Assembly: GCA_947650365.1 (NCBI GenBank)
Contig: OX393551.1
Span: 59,215,744 to 59,279,743, forward strand
DNA length: 64,000 nt
Reading direction: 5' to 3'
Source: Chamaelirium japonicum
Lineage: Eukaryota > Streptophyta > Magnoliopsida > Liliales > Melanthiaceae
Part shown: in pieces, positions 20,744 to 30,630 of the stretch
Layout of the letters: every line of letters begins with the position of its first letter
Position numbering within the stretch: position 1 is the first letter of the stretch
The notes under the pieces: model-generated
What the model was told of the DNA's origin: nothing
What the model saw: only the letters and a program-made list of their open reading frames with translations
Databases searched by the model: none
Position numbers and translations under genes: made by a program

Positions 20744-22401
20744 ATGATGAAGGCCAGCACCAACCCACCAAAGGCGGGTGCTGACCGGACAATCGACGTG
20801 CTAATCGAAGAAGAACAAGAAGTCTCGGTTGCAACCAACCGAAGAAATATTCATAAGTGACTGGGGCCACAAGGAAGTCATCCGGGAAGCCGCAGCAATC
20901 GGCAGGACCCACCATTCCCGAGGCAACGATCTGGCAAAAGGAGCACGCCACCCATGGAGACAACGGTTTAGCTACATACCAAAGTTTGGCTGCTGATTTC
21001 CAGCTGCTGAACCTCCTCAAGAGGAACACAACCCTCGAGCAAGAGAGGGATTCCCTAAAGAAGGCGGCTGAAAGAGCGGGGGTTGTGGCCCACAACTCTC
21101 TAGCTACTGATGAAGACCAACCAAGGACTCGCCCGGCCATGAGTCATCATCTTGAAGAACCACATGTGCCGAAAATCGAGAGGCGTCAGGTATCCACACA
21201 AGCACCAAGGCAAACGGTGTGGGATCGCCTCAACGTCGATGGTGCGCCAAGCTATCGCCGAGAAGGATCGCCTCAGTCAATAGGGTCCACTGGATGTTCT
21301 ATCCCTTCACACATGAAAGTAATAGATTCCCGCGAGCTGCTCAACCGACTAAGGCATACTGCTGACGTGGGATGCCTCCATCAAGACCGCAGGCAGCTAA
21401 TCACCTCGGTGGGGCCACTACATCCCATGGTTCTTGCAACACCATTTCCTATGGGTTGGCAAACACTGAGCCTGCCAAAATTCAACTACATCCAGGGAGA
21501 CCATGCTCTCCATATCCTAGCCTACAAGCAGGCCCTAATGCCCTACGAGTATAAGAACCATGTTCTCTACCGTATGTTTGCGGGAAGTCTCGAGGGACCT
21601 GCCCTCGACTGGTACTACACACTGCCTACCGGTACGGTGGCCATATTCAAAGAGTTGGATGAACTCTTCATGTACCATTATCGGCTAAACTTAAAGTCGA
21701 AAAAGAGACTGGATACACTCTACCAGCTGAAGATGGGCTCTGACGAGTCTCTAAGGAGCTTTACGATGAAGTTTCGTAATGAGCACTCTGAGCTCACCGG
21801 TCGCTCCTATAATAAGGAGGTCATCATACTGGCATTCCAGAATGCTATCCGGCCAGAGCTCCACGTCTAAACCGACTTCATCCGGCATCCTCCCAGTAAC
21901 TTGGAAGCGATATTCAAGCGCGTACAGCGGGAGATAGAGGTGGAAGACAATCAGCGGGCCAGAAGACTATACGAGCCCCGCGAATCTCGTGACTCCTGAC
22001 ATAAGAAAGATGATGAGGCTCCGAATGAAGCACCCTACAAGAAGTCTGCCCATGCAGCGTCCGACCAAAAGGCCCAGGCCAAAAGGTACAATAAAGATCC
22101 GAAAGCCCCTCTAGCAGAAAAGAGGCGAACTCCAAGGGAGCAAAGGGTATTCATTGAGCTGAACACCTCCATTGAAGACATCTTCACCTACTTGCAGAAT
22201 AAGCCCTTTTGCAAATGGCCATAGCCTCTCCCTCCAAATTCTGACCAGGCGGGAGATACGACAGCCTACTGTGAGTTCCATTGCAGCCATGGCCACCCAA
22301 CCTCTATATGTCGGAAGCTAAAGCATCACATCGAAGACCTGATCCAAGAAGGGCGGCTCGATGGCTACCTCGCTAACAAGGAACCAGGTCGAGAGAAGTA
22401 A
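20744..22401 (+). pseudogene. G2 gag (Tat-type), three nonsense codons and a 5' shift
   Basis: A likely start is MMKASTNPPKAGADRT at 20744, with a frameshift at about 20855. From 20857 one frame runs to TAA 22399-22401, broken by TAA 21868-21870, TGA 21997-21999 and TAG 22222-22224. It has a coiled-coil N-terminal stretch (LLKRNTTLEQERDSLKKAAE). The retrotransposon gag core follows (FNYIQGDHALHILAYKQAL, then GPALDWYYTLPTGTV), then a basic region. Last comes a knuckle-like YCEFHCSHGHPTSICRKL followed by HIEDLIQEGRLDGYL, the usual C-terminus of Tat gag. There is no pol downstream. Packaging of RNA is the expected role; it is now inactive. Confidence 0.85.
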
Positions 22402-22569
22402 AGGCAGCAGCAGGGGAGAAAGAAAGTCAATATAACACGTAGATGCATAATCATAACGTCCGTTGGGCAACCTCTGAAAAAGTGTAACTGCAACTTTGTT
22501 ATATCAATAAAGTGTCTTTTTTTTCTCAAAATCAAATCTCTCGAAGTTCGATTCCACCATATTAAGGCA

Positions 22570-23460
22570 TAAAAAAAAGGCTCCTGGCAACCCAGGTCAA
22601 CCACAGACCTTCGATTCCACCCATTCAAGTCGGAAGCTCGAAGGCAATTCGGCTACGCCCTCTCGAGGCTAAAGTCCGATAAAAAGGCTCCTGGCAACCC
22701 AGGTCAACCAAAGACCTTCGATTCCGCCCATTCAAGTCGGAAGCTCGAAGGCAATTCGGTTACACCCTTTCAAGGCAAAAGTCCGATAAAAAGGCTCCTG
22801 GTAATCCAGGTCAATCAAAGACCTTCGATTCCGCCCATTCAAGTCGGAAGCTCGAAGGCAATTCGGCTACGCCCTCTCGAGGCTAAAGTCCGATAAAAGG
22901 CTCCTGGCAACCCAGGTCAACCAAAGACCTTCGATTTCGCCCGTTCAAGTCAGAAGCTCGAAGGCAATTCGGCTATGCCCTTTCGAGGCGAAAGTCCGAT
23001 AAAAAAGGTTCATGGCAACCCAGGTCAACCGAAGACCTTCGATTCCACCCATTCAAGTCGGAAGCTCGAAGGCAATTCAGCTACGCCCTCTCGAGGCTAA
23101 CGTTCGATAAAAAGGCTCCTGGTAACCCAGGTCAACCAAAGACCTTTGATTCCGCCCGTTCAAGTCGAAAGCTCGAAAGCAATTCGACTATGCCCTTTCG
23201 AGGCGAAAGTCCGATAAAGAGGCCCCTGGCAACCCAGGTCAACCAAATACCTTCGATTCCGCTCATTCAAGTCGGAAGCTCGAAGGCAATTCGGCTACGC
23301 CCTCTCGAGGCTAAAGTCCAATAAAAAGGCTCCTGGCAACCCAGGTCAACCAAAGACCTTCGATTCCGCCCGTTCAAGTCGGAAGCTCGAAGGCAATTCA
23401 GCTACGCCCTTTCAAGGCGAAAGTCTGATAAAAATGCTCCTGACAATCCAGGTCAAGCTA
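22570..23460. repeat. 107-bp tandem array in G2 (about 9 units)
   Basis: The unit contains AAGGCTCCTGGCAACCCAGG, then AAAGACCTTCGATTCCGCCC, then TCAAGTCGGAAGCTCGAAGG. Unit starts are near 22575, 22682, 22788, 22893, 23000, 23109, 23217, 23325 and 23432. No protein reading survives across units. It lies in the non-coding interior that replaces pol. Confidence 0.9.
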
Positions 23461-23559
23461 AGCTATCAACTATACTCATCCGAGGCGATGAGAATAAACC
23501 TAAGGCAGGCGTCGCCGCTTTGATATGCACCAAGTTCAAGGAGACATCCTTGGCACTCA

Positions 23560-23790
23560 AAGACAAAGTCCGAGGCGACCAACACCTCGGCACTCTACAA
23601 GCCCAAGGCCCAGCCCTTGGCACTCGAAGACAAAGTCCGAGGCGACCAACGCCTTGGCACTCAATAAGCCCAAGGCCATGCCCTTGGTACTCGAAGACAT
23701 AGTCCGAGGCGACCGATACCTCAGCACTCTACAAACCCAAGGCCCTACCCTTGACATATAAAGACAAAGTCCGAGACGTCATCGCCGACG
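23560..23790. repeat. About 80-bp tandem repeats in G2 (about 3 units)
   Basis: Units share AAAGTCCGAGGCGACC and GCACTCTACAAGCCCAAGGC. They follow the 107-bp array after about 100 bases of intermediate sequence. They are non-coding. Confidence 0.8.
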
Positions 23791-24160
23791 TATTGACATT
23801 CGATCAAAAGTCCAAGCTTAGTCTTGTCACTCAGGTCCAAGCATCAGATTGTCACTGGCCATCACCTTTTCTCGATGACTAACGATTCCAAACCGGTCAG
23901 GGGGTGGTTGGTCTAACTCTGTCAATGTGTGTCTCCACACTGGTGCAGTCGATGGTGGGTAACACGGGATAAAATGGTGCTTCCTTGATCCTGGCCAAGT
24001 CAACACCGTCACGTGACCGTAGTACCTGGCGAATACTGTAACCAGGTACGGTAGTACATTGGGTGAAGACTGGCTGGCCATCATGCGGCATCGTCCTAGA
24101 TTATCTCTAAGAAGCCCTCTCAAATATAGCATTGTCCCTCGCTGACATCCCTGCACACCA
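23791..24160. other. G2 interior without recognisable gene
   Basis: No domain, long conserved frame or repeat array is evident. It separates the ~80-bp repeats from the hairpin array. Confidence 0.4.
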
Positions 24161-25130
24161 GCGTTTTACCGAAAAAGTGTCGGTTTCAAATGGGGCTGAA
24201 ATTCGAAAAACACACTATTTTCAATACCGACACTTTTTGGCCTCTTCTAGCAGCCCCAAAAATGGGGTGTCGGCATCAACAAGCAGCCCCCCCTCGGTTT
24301 CACACAAAAACCGAGTGGGGAGGGGGTGACGACACACCATCAGTAGCACACCCCTCGGTTTTGTCAAAAAACCGAGAGGGGGTGGTGTCGGCATCAACAA
24401 GCAGCCCCCCCTCGGTTGTGCACAAAAACCGAGTGGGGAGAGGGTGACGGCACACCATCAGCACACCCCTCGGTTTCGTCAAAAAACCGAGAGGGGGTGT
24501 GTGTTGGTATCACCCTCGGTTTCGAACAAAAATCGAGTGGGGAGGGGGTGACGACACACCATCAGCAGCACACCCCTCGGTTTCGTCAGAAAACCGAGAG
24601 GGGGTGGTGTCGGCATCAACAAGCAGCCCCCCCTCGGTTTCGCACAAAAATCGAGTGGGGAGGGGGTGACGGCACACCGTCAGCACACCCCTCGGTTTCG
24701 TTAGAAAACCGAGATGGGGTGTGTGTTGGCATCAACAAGCAGCCCCCCCTCGGTTTCGAACAAAAACCGAGTGGGGAGGGGGTGACAACACACCATCAGC
24801 AGCACACCCCTCGGTTTCGTCAGAAAACTTAGAGGGGGGTGTGTGTCGGCATCAACAAGCAGCCCCCCCTCGGTTTCGCACAAAAACCAAGTGGGGAAGG
24901 GGTGACGGCACCCCACAAGCGGCCCCCCATCTCGGTTTTGCAAAAAACCGAGAGGGAAGGGGGTGTTGGCATCAGCTACAGTCTACCCCTCGACTTTGAC
25001 AGAAAACCGAGAGGGGGTGGTGTTCGGCATCAACAGCAACTCACCCCTCAGTTTCGTCAAAAAACCGAGAGGGGGGTGTGTCGGCATTAACAAGCAGTCC
25101 ACCCCTCAGTTTTGCACAATACCTGAGAAG
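24161..25130. repeat. Hairpin array: repeated CTCGGTTT...AAACCGAG palindromes in G2
   Basis: Units of about 150-160 bp repeat roughly six times. Each holds CCCCTCGGTTT, a short A-rich loop and AAACCGAGAGGGG or AAACCGAGTGGGG, so single strands would fold into stem-loops. Linkers such as GGCATCAACAAGCAGCCCCC are conserved. A different stem (ACCGAAAAAGTGTCGGT facing ACCGACACTTTTTGG) opens the array at about 24167-24240. Many open frames result from the repeat period and are not genes. Confidence 0.9.
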
Positions 25131-25880
25131 GGGGGAGGTGTTCCGATTCGGCAACTAGGTGTATCTTAGTCGAGATGGGGAAAGGAGCTGTCTGAGCGTC
25201 ACAAATTGACTCGCCGCTCGAGATCAAAATAAAAAAAAAAGAGAAGGGAAACCCCGGGACTTGTATGGTGCTGCACCAACCCGTGACTATTGAAGCTCGC
25301 CCTAGAAGCTGGTACTCTCTCTTTTCAGCGTCTTATGGATACCCAATCTCAACACAAAACAGCGAGACCCAATCTCAACACAAACAACAACAAAAGGAGC
25401 TCGGGTTGCACCTCGCGGGGAAAGCCTTGCCTAAAAGGGCAGCAGCTCATAGGGAAAGCCTTGCCTAAAGGGGCTACAATCACATGGAAGACCTTGCCTA
25501 AAGAAGCTGCAATCATATGGAGGGCCTTGCCTAAAGGGGCAGCAGCTTGTATGGAAGGAATAGATGTCACAAAAGTGCAGCATGTTGTGCCAATTGCATG
25601 AGTACAGCGTGTGTTGCACCTCAACACACCAAGTGCAACGTGTGTTGCACCTCAATTCACCAAACCCCATAATTAAACCACCAGCTTGTCCAGCCATCTT
25701 AACGCACCCCCCCCCCCCCCCCCCTCTTGACTTGGTGGTAGTCTCGTGCGACCAAGCTCAGTTTGTGGAGACGACATCACGAGCTTGGTTGAATCGAGCC
25801 AAGCTCGGGATAGAAGACAACACAGCGCACGTCGAGGCTCGTATGAGATCCGTGCAGAAGACCACGTGGCAAACATCAAG
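25131..25880. repeat. G2 interior with short direct repeats and a poly-C run
   Basis: Short repeats of GGAAAGCCTTGCCTAAAGGGGC occur four times around 25420-25560, in words up to about 20 bases. A poly-C run of 18 lies at 25707-25724. No gene is seen. Confidence 0.6.
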
Positions 25881-26740
25881 GCTCGGCATCAACAACACCT
25901 TCCCTCGGTTTCTTCAAAAACCGAGAGAGAGGGTCTCGGTTCCTACAGCAAAGGCCCCCTCGATTTTGTCAAAAACCGAGAGTTCAGCATCGACAACAAC
26001 CCACCTCTTGGTTTCGCACAAAAATCGGAAGGAGGGAGAAGCACGCTCAAAGCACAAGCGAGCGATGGCTCAACAGGTGTTGAAAGATATACGGTATTGA
26101 ATCAAACCATGAGATCGCCCAAAGGTTCTACAGCTCGCGTGGAAAACGTTGCTTAATTGGGTGTTGAATCACGCCACGAGATCACCCGAATCACACCTCC
26201 GGATGGCCTGAGAGTGCTACATCTCATATGGAAGTAAAACCATGATTATTGGGGTGTTGAATCGTACTTCCATATTGACCAAAAGGTGCTGCATCTTATA
26301 TGGCAGCAAAGCCTTGTTTAATGGGGTGTTGAACCGCACCTCCCTATTGGCCTAAAGATGCTGCATCTTGTATGGAAGTAAAGGTGCTGCATCTCGTATA
26401 GAAGTAAAGGTGTTGAAAGATTTGTTTAATTGGGTATTGAGAGGTGTCAAAGGCTGTGGAGACACGCATCACAAGCTTTGTTGAATCGCACCTAGCTCGG
26501 GATAGGAGAAGACGTTGCGGTCTTAGGCTCGTATGAGATCTGTGCAGAAGACCAATCAGCGAGCGTCAAGGTTCAACATTCTACAGCAACACCCCCCTCG
26601 GTTTCGTCAAAAACCGAAAGGGGGATCTCGGTTTCTATAGCAATGCCCTCCCTGTTTCGTCAAAAATCGAGAGGGGGGTCTCGGTTTCTACAGCAATGCC
26701 CCCCCTCGGTTTTGTCAAAAATCGAGAGGTGGGGGGTGCC
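25881..26740. repeat. Second cluster of CTCGGTTT hairpins and CATCTxGTATGGAAG repeats in G2
   Basis: The CCTCGGTTT...AAACCGAG stem-loop recurs near 25900, 25960, 26010, 26600, 26660 and 26710. Between them, short repeats TGCTGCATCTTGTATGGAAG and variants occupy about 26215-26430. It is non-coding. Confidence 0.75.
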
Positions 26741-27207
26741 TCGGCATCCTCTCAGTCGGGAAAAGGGAAAAGGGTCTCGGTACCCTCTTGGTATACTCTC
26801 GGTCGGAAAATACACTAATTTTTCGAGAACGCCTCCTCGAAAAACCGAGACTTTTTGGCTCGCACCAAAAGGGTCTCGGCGTCGGCAAAAGGCAAAGGAG
26901 TCTCGGCATCCTCTCGGTCGGGAAAAGGCAAAAGGGTCTCGGTACCCTCTTGGTATCCTCTCGGTATCCTCTTGGTACCCTCTCGGTATCATCTCGGTAT
27001 CCTCTCGGTTGGAAAACACACTGCTTTTTCGGAAACGCCCACTTGCAAAACCGAGACTTTTGGGCTCGCGCCAAAAGGGTCTCGGCATCGGCAGAAGGAG
27101 ACTCTACTAATACGAACCGCGACACTGACGGTCCTTGCCAACCATGCCAGAATCCTAAGGCGTTTGCACCTTGGAATCCCAACCGACCCCGGGGGTCCTG
27201 ACCCGAC
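26741..27207. repeat. CTCGGTA(T/C)CC microrepeats at the 3' end of the G2 interior
   Basis: Runs of TCTCGGTATCCTCTTGGTACC and close variants fill about 26750-27010, with a duplicated block (AAAACCGAGACTTTT...GGGTCTCGGC) at about 26840-26880 and 27045-27090. The inverted-duplication breakpoint at 26938 falls inside this run. Confidence 0.8.
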
Positions 27208-27221
27208 TGGGAGGGGGTAAC
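27208..27221 (+). other. Polypurine tract of G2
   Basis: TGGGAGGGGGTAAC directly precedes the 3' LTR, as expected for the plus-strand priming site. Confidence 0.8.
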
Positions 27222-27834
27222 TGTGGGTGCAAAAATTATACTGGAGCGGATCAGAGCGGCATGGGCCCGCGCAATGGCCCAAGTGGGTAAGCCCGCCCGG
27301 GTTCATGGGCCCACTCTACGGGGCTCGCAGATCAAGCCCTCCCCTTTATTGGGCCCGAACAACGGCCCAATAAGGGCCCAGCAAGGAGACCCAGAACCAG
27401 TGCCACATCATCATCGCCATGTCATCACTGCCATATCGGGCACATGCCTACGCTATAAAAAGATCCCCAAGGCATCCAGGAAGAAGGTTGGTTATTCAAT
27501 CAGAGGAGGAGGATTCCAGAGCAAGTGCTAGAGCTCAATTCTCTCCTTCTTGTACTCTTCTAGTTGCTCCGTGCAACCCCACTGTACGAAGCTTCTCTTG
27601 GCCTGTCAAGAGAACGCTCACCCCTCATTTTACTCAAATTATAGTGAAGATCAGGTGGCACCTCTCACCCGGAGACGTAGGTCGTAAGACTGAACTCCGT
27701 CACCTATCATTGTGTCATCACTCCCTACTCTCTTTATTTACTCTCCCATCTCTCTAACTCTACAAACCATCAAATTCAATCAAGGCTGTGGGGTGGAATT
27801 CTCGATCAAGGCGGCTCGGGAATTTCCCCCCACA
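27222..27834 (+). repeat. G2 3' LTR (613 bp)
   Basis: It has the same ends and length as the 5' LTR, with a TATA box TATAAAAA at 27454-27461. It is followed by the TSD ACATC (27835-27839) and then by G1 pol in frame with the sequence left of G2. Confidence 0.95.
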
Positions 27835-30044
27835 ACATCATTGACCGAAGCCGAAGTCTCCTCCTTGATAATTTTTCTCAAAGATTACTGGGACGTGTTC
27901 ACATGGAGCTTTGCCGATATGCCCAGGATTGATCCCGAGGTCACTTGCCACCGTTTGCACACCCTGCACGACTTCCCTCCAATCAAGCAGAAAAGCTCGG
28001 CATATCCCAGTTGCGAAGGCCGCTGCGGTTGCGGCAGAAGTTGAAAAGCTAGAGTGAGCTGGATTTATCCACGAGGCTTATTTTCCTAAGTGTATCTCCA
28101 ATATCGTGACAGTGCCAAAGAAGAGCGGAGCTGTTCGGGTATGTATAGACTTCTCCGACCTCAACAAAGCATGCCCAAAAGACGGATTTTCCCTCCCAAG
28201 AATCGGAGCTCTAGTGGATGCTGCTATCGGATTCCGGGCTCTCTCCTTCATGGACGGGTATTCTGGATATAACTAGATACCTCTTCATCCTGATGACCAA
28301 AAGAAGACCGCTTTCTACTCTGGAACGGGGTACCAAAAGTTGTTCTACTACCGGGTGATGCCTTTCGGACTCAAGAACACCAGGGCAACCTACCAAAGGT
28401 TAGTCACTCATATGTTCAAGGATCAAATCAGGAAGAATGTCGAGGTGTATGTAGATGACCTCTTGGTGAAGAGTCGCCAGTGAGAGGGACATATCGCCAA
28501 CCTCAAAGAGGTATTTGACGTCTTGAGAAAATTTCAAATGAAGTTGAACCCGGCAAAGTGTGCATTTGGAGTTACCTCTGGAAAGTTCTTGGGGTACCTG
28601 GTCACCCATCGTGGAATCGAGGCAGACACAAATCAGAGCGCTCATCGAGATGCCCTCATCGAGGACGTGGTAGGAAGTCTAGAGGTTGAGCGGGCGAATC
28701 GTGATAATTAATCGCTTCATTTGGAAGTCTTCTGACAGTTACCGACCCTTGTTCGAATTGCTTCGAAAGGGATCCAACATTCGTTGGGATGAGAAGTGTG
28801 AGTTTATGTTCAGAAAAGTCAAAGATTACCTGGTTAGTCCCCCCATTTTGGCCACACCCAAAGTTCGAGACGATCTCGACATCTATCTCTCTGTAATCGA
28901 GAATGCGGTGAGCGGGGTCCTATTGTTGGAAGATGCAAAGCTATAAAGGCCCATGTACTTCATAAGTCACATTATGCTCCTCGTCGAGCTCCGATATTGA
29001 CCAATCGAGAAGGTCGACCTGGCCTTGGTCTTAACTGCGTGGAAGCTCCATCCTTACTTCTCGGTGCATTCCATCAAAATCATCACCGAGCACCCCTTGA
29101 AGAGCGCGCTATCAAAGCCTTCAGTAGCCGGGAGGCTCTACCACTGGTCTGCTGAGCTCACCACTTACGGATTGGAGTATATCCTGCAAATTGCAATCAA
29201 AGGGTAGGCTTTGGCCGATTTCTTGGTAGACTTCCCGCTTGAAGAGCCAATCTCAATCTTGGAAGACGAGCCAACAAAGGCACACCCTAGGAGGACGAGG
29301 TTCCTGGGCAAGCCAGGTGATCACTTCCTGACCGAATCAGCCACTGCTAAAGATTGGAAGCTCTTCGTCGATGGCTCATCCAACGTCTTTGGAACGGGAA
29401 TCGGGGTCGTACTGATCACCAATAAAGTAATTCTCGAAAATTTATTCGGCTAGGTTTCACAGCCACGAATAATGAGGCCGAGTACGAAGCACTCTTGGCT
29501 GGCCTGTAGCTCACTAATGATGTTGGTGTGAGAAAGCTTGACGTCTTTAGTGATTCTCAGCTAATCATTTGCCAAGTCAACAGTGACTATGCCTCCCGAA
29601 ATACGCGAATGGCGAGCTATGTGGGTCTCGTAAAGGGCATGATCGCAAAATTCGAGAATACTTCGTTCGAGCAAATCCCTCGATCAGACAACAAGCGAGC
29701 AGATGCCTTATCTAACACTGCCTCCCTGCTTGGAGGTCTCGAAGTATGGTAAATAGTAATCGAAGTACAAGATCGACTCCGAATCCAACTTGGTGAGAGC
29801 GTAGTAAATCAAACCTCAGCTAAGGTACTACCCACCAGTTGGACTGCGCCAATTGCTCGCTATCTCTAGAAGGGTGAACTCCCCGACAATAAGGAAGAAA
29901 CTCGGTGAATTGAGAATAGCGTCGGCGGGTATCTCATTCGTTGGGTACGCCTCTTCAGAAAGTCCTTTAGCAGGCCCAACCTCAGGTGTGTAGAGCTCCC
30001 AGAAGCAGATGAAGTAATAGATCGCACGCAGCTCTATCAAAGTA
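27835..30044 (+). pseudogene. Gypsy G1 pol remnant (reverse transcriptase, RNase H), right copy
   Basis: This continues the G1 frame after the G2 insertion (SLTEAEVSS). One extra A near 27990 shifts the frame in this copy only. The reverse transcriptase motifs CIDFSDLNKACPKD, MDGYSGYN and YVDD (28448-28459) are present, as is FGLKNTRATYQ. RNase H follows (WKLFVDGSSNVFGTG near 29355, then NKRADALSN near 29690). A short linker reading (LPTSWTAPIARYL) leads to about 30040. The integrase is absent; non-coding sequence replaces it. Stops such as SRQ-stop-EGH make it non-functional. Confidence 0.9.
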
Positions 30045-30630
30045 CAGTCCGCTGTCTAGGGGACTTTAAACAAGATGGGGGTCCTTCACGTTCATACGCC
30101 ATGATCGGAAGCACCCTGGGGTAATCTAAGGGGACAAGAATGGGTGACCACCCATTTCGGCGACCTGAAAATCTTTTGGTAACCCCTCAAAGTTCGGATT
30201 TGGCAAGATCGCAGAGAGGTGCGAGGTCGCCAAATCGAGCTGAGGGCATATCCAGTAACTAGGGTTGCTAGGGGTAATTAACCAAGCAGAGGGTAGCTAG
30301 TACTTAATTTGTTTTTCAAAATAAAGTATTGAATCCTTGAGCTTAGGAAGTTTTGAATTATTAGATTTGTTCTTCGGATGGTTTTCCGAGCTCAGGGGTC
30401 ATTGTGTTTTATCATGCATATCATATTTTTCACTTGCATATCGTCTTTTTTAGATCGGAACTTTTTCGACGAATTAGTTGCCTTGCCCGGGGTAGGACCC
30501 TCGACACCCCTGAAACAACCATGGATGAGAACTCAGGGACATCAAAGAGAGAAAGCAACATAGAGACAAGCGAGCTAAAAAAAAGATTTCATTATTTCAA
30601 AAGGTGGTTACAGAGATAAGGACAGTGAGC
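30045..30630. other. Spacer between G1 pol and the antisense ORF, right arm
   Basis: No coding sequence is supportable. It is the counterpart of 3544-4129. Integrase would be expected here in a complete element but is missing. Confidence 0.5.

Larger units (their letters stand above)
19991..27834 (+). mobile_element. G2: non-autonomous Tat-like gypsy LTR retrotransposon, 7.84 kb
   Basis: Two 613-bp LTRs (19991-20603 and 27222-27834) begin TGTGGGTGC and end CCCCCCACA, and the 5-bp TSD ACATC flanks them. A primer-site-like TTTGGCGCAGTCTGTGGG follows the 5' LTR and a polypurine tract precedes the 3' LTR. Inside there is only gag (about 20744-22401, broken). The remaining ~5 kb has tandem and hairpin repeats and no protease, reverse transcriptase, RNase H or integrase. 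It sits in the G1 pol frame. The LTRs differ at about 29 positions by my count, so this is a moderately old insertion. It must have depended on a relative for replication enzymes. Confidence 0.95.

Noticed and set aside
22570-23460. Possible CRISPR-like array
   Set aside because: Units are contiguous 107-bp tandem repeats without unique spacers, in a plant retrotransposon.
24132-25169. ORFs with repeated QAAPPRF and GINKQPPLGF motifs
   Set aside because: They follow from the hairpin-array period and occur in several frames at once; there is no start context or homologous domain.
26660-27201. Overlapping 120-155 codon ORFs on both strands near the G2 3' end
   Set aside because: They are built from CTCGGTATCC microrepeats and the GC-rich flank; both strands are open, as expected of repeats.
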